From Gemmatimonadota bacterium (GTDB lineage Bacteria > Gemmatimonadota > Gemmatimonadetes > Gemmatimonadales > GWC2-71-9), in NCBI GenBank assembly GCA_020351775.1, contig CP070666.1, forward strand, positions 4,441,883 to 4,479,763: a stretch of DNA of 37,881 bases, in the 5' to 3' direction. A program made the translations under genes and the position numbers. The notes below the pieces were generated by a model, which saw only the letters and a program-made list of their open reading frames with translations, was not told where the DNA came from and ran no database searches. Positions 33,084 to 37,881 of this stretch are shown here, one piece after another. Position 1 is the first letter of the stretch. Every line of letters starts with the position of its first letter.

Positions 33084-35690
33084 ATGAGCACTACTTTCGA
33101 CGGTCTCAGGATCGCGATCGCCGAACGCTACGCGATCGAGCGCGAACTGGGCAGCGGTGGCATGGCCACGGTGTTCCTTGCGGAGGACCTCAAGCATCAC
33201 CGCAAGGTTGCCGTTAAGGTACTACGCCCCGAGCTGGCTGCGACTCTAGGGGTGGAGCGGTTTCTGCGCGAGATCGAGATAGCTGCCGGGCTCAACCATC
33301 CTCACATCCTTCAGCTGCACGACTCCGGTCAAGCCGGAGGTTTCCTGTACTTCGTGATGCCGTACGTCGAGGAGACTTTGCGCACCAAGCTGGAGCGGGA
33401 CACGCAGATTTCGGAAACAGAAGCGGTACGGATCACCCGCACTGTTGCCGCTGCTCTCGACTACGCCCACAAACACAACATCGTCCACCGCGACGTCAAA
33501 CCGGAGAACATCCTGCTGCACGAGGGTGAACCGATGGTCACCGATTTCGGCATCGCTCGGGCGATCAGTGCAGCGGGAGGCACCACCCTGACCCAGACCG
33601 GTTTGCCGATCGGTACTCCGCGGTACATGAGCCCCGAACAAGCGATGGGGAGCGGCGATCTTGACGGTCGCACGGACGTCTTCAGTCTCGGTATCGTGCT
33701 CTATGAGATGCTGGTCGGCGAACCACCGCAGACGCCAGCCGATCGGCTGTCGGTGTCCGAAGGGCGCTTGACTGACACTCCCACCGGGCATCGCAGGCGT
33801 CTGGAGGCGCTGCCGCGCCCGATAGTCCAAGCCCTGTCGCGATCCCTCGCCGACCACCCTGCAGACCGATTCAATAGCGCAAAACAGTTCGCCAAGGCGC
33901 TTGCCCCACCGAAGCGAGGGCCCGTCGCTTGGATACCCTGGCAGAACAAGGCGATCGTGGCAGCGATATCGACGACTGTGCTCTTGGCGGTTGCGATCGC
34001 TGCCTGGCTGGTCAGACGAGCTGGCGAGACCCCGATTGTAGCCGACAGAGTTTTGGTCGCCGGCATCCAGAACGAAACGGGCGATTCGACTCTCAACCCC
34101 CTGGGCAAAATGGTTGCCGACCGCCTGACGTTGGGCCTGGAGGAGACCGGACTGGTGGAGGTGGTTGACGCCAGGGCAGTGGCGGCTGACCCCCTCGGGA
34201 GCGACTCAGCGGGACGGCAGGGCGCTGCCCTGGGAATGGCTCTGGCACAGCAGGTCGGCGCCGGGATGGTCCTGTCTGGCGCCTACTACCTGCAGGCCGA
34301 CTCCGTCCAGTTCCAGATTCAGATCACAGGGACCGAATCGGGAACGCTCCTCAGTGCGCTCGATCCGGTCAGCGGTACTCGCACGTCCCCATTGGACGCA
34401 CTAGATCTGCTGCAGCAGCGGGTCATGGGCACTATGGCGACCCTGCTCGATGACACCTGGCCGCGTGGCGTGTCAAGCCCGCCCACCTTCGCAGCCTACC
34501 GTGAATACGTGGCCGGTGTACCACTGATTGGCCAGGACTTCGCGGGTGCGATCACTCACTTCCTGCAAGCCTCGGCCTTGGACCCCACGTTCACCTGGCC
34601 GCTGATTTACGCTACCGGTCTGATGGTCGAAGGCGGTCAATTCGCCCGGGCCGATTCCATGATCGAAGTGATCTACCAGTTCCGGGACCGACTGCGCACG
34701 CCCGAACTTCGCACGCTGGACTACCTGGCCGCACGACTGCAGGGGGATCTAGTAACGGCCCTGTCAGCGTTGCAGGAAGCGGCTGCGATAGCACCACTGT
34801 CTGAGTCTACCTGGGAAATCGCACAGCTGTTGTTGCGGCTCAACCGGCCAAGTGAGGCGATCGAGCTCTTCGTGCAGCTCGACCCGGCCAAGGGCTTCCT
34901 AGAGAACCGGTGGTTCTATTGGAAGCACTATGGTGCCGCCCATCACATGTTGGGGGACCACGTTGCCGAGTTGGCAGTGGCGCGACGCGGTCGCAACCAA
35001 TACCCGGATCACCTTGGAGCGTTATCAACCGAGGTCGTGGCATTGGCGGCGTTGGGGCACCTGGAGCAACTCGACCAGCGGCTCGATGAAGCGGCAGCGC
35101 TCACGCCGCAGGCGGGATTCGGCACACAGATGATGACGACGTTGATTGAGGCGGCCGAGGAGCTGTGGGCACACGGGGAGCAAGAGGGCTCCGCTGACAT
35201 ACTTCAGCGGCTGCACGATTGGGCCGAGAACAGACCGGCGGACCAGACGGAGACGGTCGAACACCGGGCTCACCTGGCCATCGCGGCGTACTTGGCCGGG
35301 CGCTGGGACGATGCCAGGCAGCGGTTCGCCGAGCTGGCGGCCGAGCACCCAGGCAACGTGAGCTTCCGCGCCTACCTGGGAACGACTGCTGCGCGGTTGG
35401 GCGATCGCACCGGTGCGCTGGCGATATCTGATTGGCTGCAGCAGCTGGAGCAGCCGTATTTGTTCGGAGTCAATACAGTGTGGCAGGCGCGGATCGCGGC
35501 ACTACTGGATGAACCCGACAGAGCCGTGGCACTGCTGACCGACGCCTTCGATGACGGGATCGGACACATGGGCACCGAACTAACCGCCTGGGGGTCTCGG
35601 ACTTCCGGCGCCTGGTTGCACCGCGACATCGATTTTGACTCGCTACGGGGCCACACGGCATTCGAGGAGCTGCTCAGGCCCAAGGGATGA
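33084..35690 (+). CDS. Transmembrane Ser/Thr protein kinase with extracytoplasmic TPR-like region
   Basis: The 868-residue product has an N-terminal Hanks kinase domain (about 16-275): GSGGMATVFLAED, Lys45 in KVAVKVL, HRDVKPEN with Asp137, DFGIAR (154-159), GTPRYMSPEQ. One transmembrane helix follows (about 289-311, AIVAAISTTVLLAVAIAAWLV). The outer part begins with a TolB/FlgO-like segment (RVLVAGIQNETGDSTLNPLGKMVADRL, about 322-450) and continues with alpha-helical TPR-like repeats to the end. This matches large receptor kinases of Gemmatimonadota and Acidobacteriota. I chose ATG 33084 just before the kinase domain; the frame is open upstream to 32913, but those 57 codons show no family likeness and would overlap the divergent promoter region. 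The ligand is unknown. It shares its kinase-domain style with the kinase at 30921 but not the C-terminal module. Confidence 0.9.
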   Translation: MSTTFDGLRIAIAERYAIERELGSGGMATVFLAEDLKHHRKVAVKVLRPELAATLGVERFLREIEIAAGLNHPHILQLHDSGQAGGFLYFVMPYVEETLRTKLERDTQISETEAVRITRTVAAALDYAHKHNIVHRDVKPENILLHEGEPMVTDFGIARAISAAGGTTLTQTGLPIGTPRYMSPEQAMGSGDLDGRTDVFSLGIVLYEMLVGEPPQTPADRLSVSEGRLTDTPTGHRRRLEALPRPIVQALSRSLADHPADRFNSAKQFAKALAPPKRGPVAWIPWQNKAIVAAISTTVLLAVAIAAWLVRRAGETPIVADRVLVAGIQNETGDSTLNPLGKMVADRLTLGLEETGLVEVVDARAVAADPLGSDSAGRQGAALGMALAQQVGAGMVLSGAYYLQADSVQFQIQITGTESGTLLSALDPVSGTRTSPLDALDLLQQRVMGTMATLLDDTWPRGVSSPPTFAAYREYVAGVPLIGQDFAGAITHFLQASALDPTFTWPLIYATGLMVEGGQFARADSMIEVIYQFRDRLRTPELRTLDYLAARLQGDLVTALSALQEAAAIAPLSESTWEIAQLLLRLNRPSEAIELFVQLDPAKGFLENRWFYWKHYGAAHHMLGDHVAELAVARRGRNQYPDHLGALSTEVVALAALGHLEQLDQRLDEAAALTPQAGFGTQMMTTLIEAAEELWAHGEQEGSADILQRLHDWAENRPADQTETVEHRAHLAIAAYLAGRWDDARQRFAELAAEHPGNVSFRAYLGTTAARLGDRTGALAISDWLQQLEQPYLFGVNTVWQARIAALLDEPDRAVALLTDAFDDGIGHMGTELTAWGSRTSGAWLHRDIDFDSLRGHTAFEELLRPKG

Positions 35691-35708
35691 TGCCACGCTT
35701 TGCCGCCT

Positions 35709-35733
35709 GGCACGGCTGTCAACCAAGCCGTAC
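35709..35733 (+). terminator. Terminator-like hairpin after the receptor kinase
   Basis: GGCACGGCT and AGCCGTACC pair over 9 bp with one mismatch around an 8-nt loop, starting 18 bp after the stop. No T-run of note follows (TTAACG). Confidence 0.4.
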
Positions 35734-35786
35734 CTTAACGCTAGACCATTTCGTAGACCCCTGAACGAGCTCGGAGGACGCGCGAC

Positions 35787-36206
35787 TTGAGCGACGGCCC
35801 GCCCACTGACTGGATGCAGGGACTGCGGCGGTTTCTCACCGACTTGCGGGCCGGGACCGAGCGCAGGTCCTGGAAGGAACGGCGCGAGGCCGAACGGCGC
35901 GCTGCGACGAGCGGGTCCGAAACGGACCGGCGCAGCAACGACGACCGGCGCGCCGGCGGTGATCGGAGGGTGATGCTGCTCGACCGGAGACGTAGCATCT
36001 CCTATCCGTACGCGCATCAACACGCCGAGCAGATCCGCGCAATGCTGCTCACCCCCGACGCGAGCGTAATCTGCCCCAGGTGCAACGGGGACTTGCTACT
36101 GGGACCCACCGAATCGCGGGGCTCTCACACTTCCCGAGAGGTACGCTGCACGCACTGCCGTCACAGCGTCGTCATAACCGACCTTCCTGCCGAACTGGCA
36201 AAGTAG
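35787..36206 (+). CDS. Arg-rich hypothetical protein with a zinc ribbon
   Basis: The 139-residue product has two parts. Residues 25-70 are a charged, Arg-rich region with repeated ERR/DRR steps (RRSWKERREAERRA, DRRSNDDRRAGGDRR, LLDRRRS). The C-terminal half carries two CxxC pairs (CPRCNG and CTHCRH) 29 residues apart, a typical zinc ribbon. No named family is recognised. The start is TTG, nine bases after GGAGG; an ATG at 35814 lacks such a site. The Arg repeats could bind nucleic acid or acidic protein surfaces. It follows the receptor kinase on the same strand by about 96 bp and precedes the YbaK gene by 84 bp. Confidence 0.7.
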   Translation: MSDGPPTDWMQGLRRFLTDLRAGTERRSWKERREAERRAATSGSETDRRSNDDRRAGGDRRVMLLDRRRSISYPYAHQHAEQIRAMLLTPDASVICPRCNGDLLLGPTESRGSHTSREVRCTHCRHSVVITDLPAELAK

Positions 36207-36290
36207 GCTGCGTACGGCGAGCAACACCAATCGCGCACTCACTGCTCACGCTCATCGATCATGTTCCGGCACATCAACGGTGAGGCTTAG

Positions 36291-36779
36291 ATGTCAGATC
36301 CAGTTCTCCCGGCCCATAGCTACCTCGATGCTCAAGGTATCGCCTACCGGAGGCGCTCGTTCCCGAGCACAACCGAGAAAGGGGGCGCCAACGTAGCGGC
36401 TGCCTTGGGGTGTAGCGAGGATCAGATGGTGAAGACCCTGATCTTCGAGGCCGACACGGGTGAACGGGTTCTGATCATGGTGGCTGCCAACCGCAGTGCG
36501 ATCTCCGGCAGGCTCAAGCGGGCCATCGGATCGCGCAACATAAGAATGGCGCCCGCCGAGGCGGTGCAGCAAACCACGGGCTACGCAATAGGTTCCATTC
36601 CCCCGTTTCACTGGCAGCCCGAGGGATTTCGTTCGTTCATAGATGAAGCCCTGATGCGGGAAGAGATTCTGGGAGTCGGCGCGGGACAGTGGGGCGAAGA
36701 GATCATGATCACGCCGGAGAACTTGCAGAAGGCAAGTGGCGCCGCCATCGTGAACCTAACCGAACGTGACGGAGAGTGA
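36291..36779 (+). CDS. YbaK/EbsC-family aminoacyl-tRNA deacylase
   Basis: The 162-residue product is a YbaK/ProX-like domain along its full length: HSYLDAQGIAYRRRSFPST, GGANVAAALGCSEDQMVKTLIF (with the conserved lysine of VKTL), GSRNIRMAPAEAVQQTTGYAIGSIPPF and GEEIMITPENLQKA. Such proteins hydrolyse mischarged tRNA, for example Cys-tRNA(Pro) in YbaK or Ala-tRNA(Pro) in ProX. Which one is edited here cannot be told. The ATG at 36291 follows a GTGAGG stretch. Its stop overlaps the start of the DUF1847 gene (TGATG), so the two are coupled. Confidence 0.9.
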   Translation: MSDPVLPAHSYLDAQGIAYRRRSFPSTTEKGGANVAAALGCSEDQMVKTLIFEADTGERVLIMVAANRSAISGRLKRAIGSRNIRMAPAEAVQQTTGYAIGSIPPFHWQPEGFRSFIDEALMREEILGVGAGQWGEEIMITPENLQKASGAAIVNLTERDGE

Positions 36780-37828
36780 TGACCGTTGAGTGCGCGGAGT
36801 GCAGCTCCTACCTGTGCCGCACGGGTTCCATCGATGCCGCGCCTGACGGCTGCCCCATGCACAGTGCCTTCCCCCAGTTCTCTGATCTCTACGCGACTGA
36901 AGAGTGCAAGCGGATGGCGTATGAATCCGCACTGGTCGAAGCAGCGGGTTATTGCCGCTGGACCCGATTACGAGAGATCGTCGAGCTTGCCAATCACATG
37001 GGACACACCTGCCTGGGGATAGCGCACTGTCCCGAGATGACCCGCGAGGCCAGCCACGTGGAACAGGTGCTCCGCCAGAGCGGCATCGACGCGGCCCTCC
37101 CGCCTGCGACAGACCGTTGCTCACCGCGCGAGCAGGCCGAGCTATTCGAGACACTCGGCACACAGTTCAACGTGATCGCCGGCATGTGCACCGGTCACGA
37201 CTCAGTCTTCATCCGCGCATCACACGTTCCCGTCACCACACTGATCGTGAGTGACTGGAGGTTACACCACAATCCGGTGGCGGCCCTGTATACGAGTCGC
37301 AGTTACCTGAGAAGCGTGCTCTACGACACCGCCCGACGGTCGCCGCGGCAACCGTTCCGCGGTTGGGACATGAGCGCCCTTGCGAGTGCGGCCGAACGGA
37401 CGCGGGCGAAGGCCGGCAAAGACTGGTGCCGTATCGAAGAGATTCTGGAGTTCGCACAGCTGCTTGGTGCCCAACACTTGGGCATGACGTTCTGCGTAGG
37501 GTTGCGCAACGAGGCCGCGATACTGTCGGAGCTACTCCGGGCTAACGGCTTCACTGTATCCTCGGCTTGCTGCAAGACAGGCGCCGTTCCCAAAGAAGCG
37601 CTCGGCATTGGCGAATCTCAGAAAGTACGGCCCAACCAGCCGGAGATGATCTGCAACTCCTTGGCCCAGGCGGAGCTGTTGAATCGCGCGGGCGTCGAGC
37701 TGGCGCTTGTAGTGGGCCAGTGCGTGGGCCATGACTCCGCGACCATGGCACACCTCGCGGCACCGGTGCTACCCGTGGTAGCCAAGGACCGAGTGTTGGC
37801 GCATAACACGGTAGCAGCTTTGTACTGA
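36779..37828 (+). CDS. Tandem DUF1847 protein, putative metal-binding
   Basis: The 349-residue product holds two copies of the DUF1847 unit. Copy one spans about 1-180 (ECAECSSYLC, YCRWTRLREIVELANHMG, GIAHCPEM, GMCTGHDSVFI, LHHNPVAALYTS). Copy two spans about 205-349 (WCRIEEILEFAQLLGAQHLGMTFCVGL, SSACCKTGAVPKE, VRPNQPEMICNSLAQAELLN, VGQCVGHDSATM, LAHNTVAALY). The many conserved cysteines and the G-x-C-x-GHDS/LxHN motifs suggest metal or cofactor binding; family function is unknown. Copy one has lost the CC pair and the following linker present in copy two, so the copies may have divided roles. I chose ATG 36779 with GGAG upstream and a TGATG overlap with the deacylase stop; a GTG at 36776 adds one residue. 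Confidence 0.85.
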   Translation: MTVECAECSSYLCRTGSIDAAPDGCPMHSAFPQFSDLYATEECKRMAYESALVEAAGYCRWTRLREIVELANHMGHTCLGIAHCPEMTREASHVEQVLRQSGIDAALPPATDRCSPREQAELFETLGTQFNVIAGMCTGHDSVFIRASHVPVTTLIVSDWRLHHNPVAALYTSRSYLRSVLYDTARRSPRQPFRGWDMSALASAAERTRAKAGKDWCRIEEILEFAQLLGAQHLGMTFCVGLRNEAAILSELLRANGFTVSSACCKTGAVPKEALGIGESQKVRPNQPEMICNSLAQAELLNRAGVELALVVGQCVGHDSATMAHLAAPVLPVVAKDRVLAHNTVAALY

Positions 37829-37881
37829 AACGACGACTCGGCACAAACCGTTGGGTCGGTGGCACAATGAATGGAAGCCAA

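Noticed and set aside
1..37881. CRISPR arrays, tRNA or rRNA genes, prophage or integrase genes
   Set aside because: No regularly spaced repeats, clover-leaf-like sequences or recombinase-type proteins were recognised on either strand.

Overview
The window is a GC-rich bacterial chromosome segment packed with genes on both strands. Its content fits an uncultured Gemmatimonadota-like bacterium: several Ser/Thr kinases with the RDVKPEN/DFGIA style common there, a CBM9/DUF5916 outer-membrane-type protein, DUF5666 and DUF1847 proteins, M20 and gamma-glutamyltransferase exoenzymes, and a Tat-leader HisC-like aminotransferase. No rRNA, tRNA, CRISPR array, integrase or transposase was seen, so the taxonomic call is inference from gene families only.

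Layout. 1-4.8 kb: 3' end of a YtcJ-like amidohydrolase, a possible small proline-rich protein, an unknown helical protein, a type II haloacid dehalogenase, a gap of about 700 bp and a lipoprotein with three DUF5666-like repeats. 4.8-8.0 kb: a minus-strand operon of an LsrF-type aldolase and a class II aldolase/SDR fusion, preceded by a GntR-type operator-like palindrome and a perfect 30-bp inverted repeat made of GC-rich heptamers. 8.0-10.4 kb: PAP2 enzyme, 3-methyladenine glycosylase Tag, and a membrane protein sharing its module with the C-terminus of a kinase 20 kb away. 10.7-18.8 kb: Tat-leader aminotransferase overlapping a Ser/Thr kinase with four zinc ribbons, an APC permease fused to EIIA-like and RCK_C-like domains, gamma-glutamyltransferase and an M20 amidohydrolase, together suggesting peptide and amino-acid scavenging. 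19.1-26.1 kb: zinc-ribbon protein, ABC exporter, class IV-like deacetylase, PAS-GGDEF protein with a degenerate active site, lipoprotein alpha/beta hydrolase coupled to a YjiH-type membrane protein. 26.5-30.7 kb: DUF5916 barrel protein and a second APC permease. 30.9-37.9 kb: two Ser/Thr kinases flanking a minus-strand redoxin, an Arg-rich zinc-ribbon protein, a YbaK-type deacylase and a tandem DUF1847 protein.

The most striking observation is the redoxin between the two kinases. Its reading frame crosses an in-frame TGA exactly where the family has its catalytic cysteine (YRGHW-TGA-PHC), and a compact stem-loop with a G in the apical loop follows at bacterial-SECIS distance. It is best read as a selenocysteine-containing peroxiredoxin-like protein that conventional gene calling would cut to a C-terminal fragment. 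Its N-terminus looks short, so a decaying pseudogene remains the main alternative.

Other themes: zinc-ribbon modules attached to four unrelated proteins, several stop/start overlaps (GTGA, ATGA, TGATG), and intergenic hairpins built from GC-rich 7-mers.
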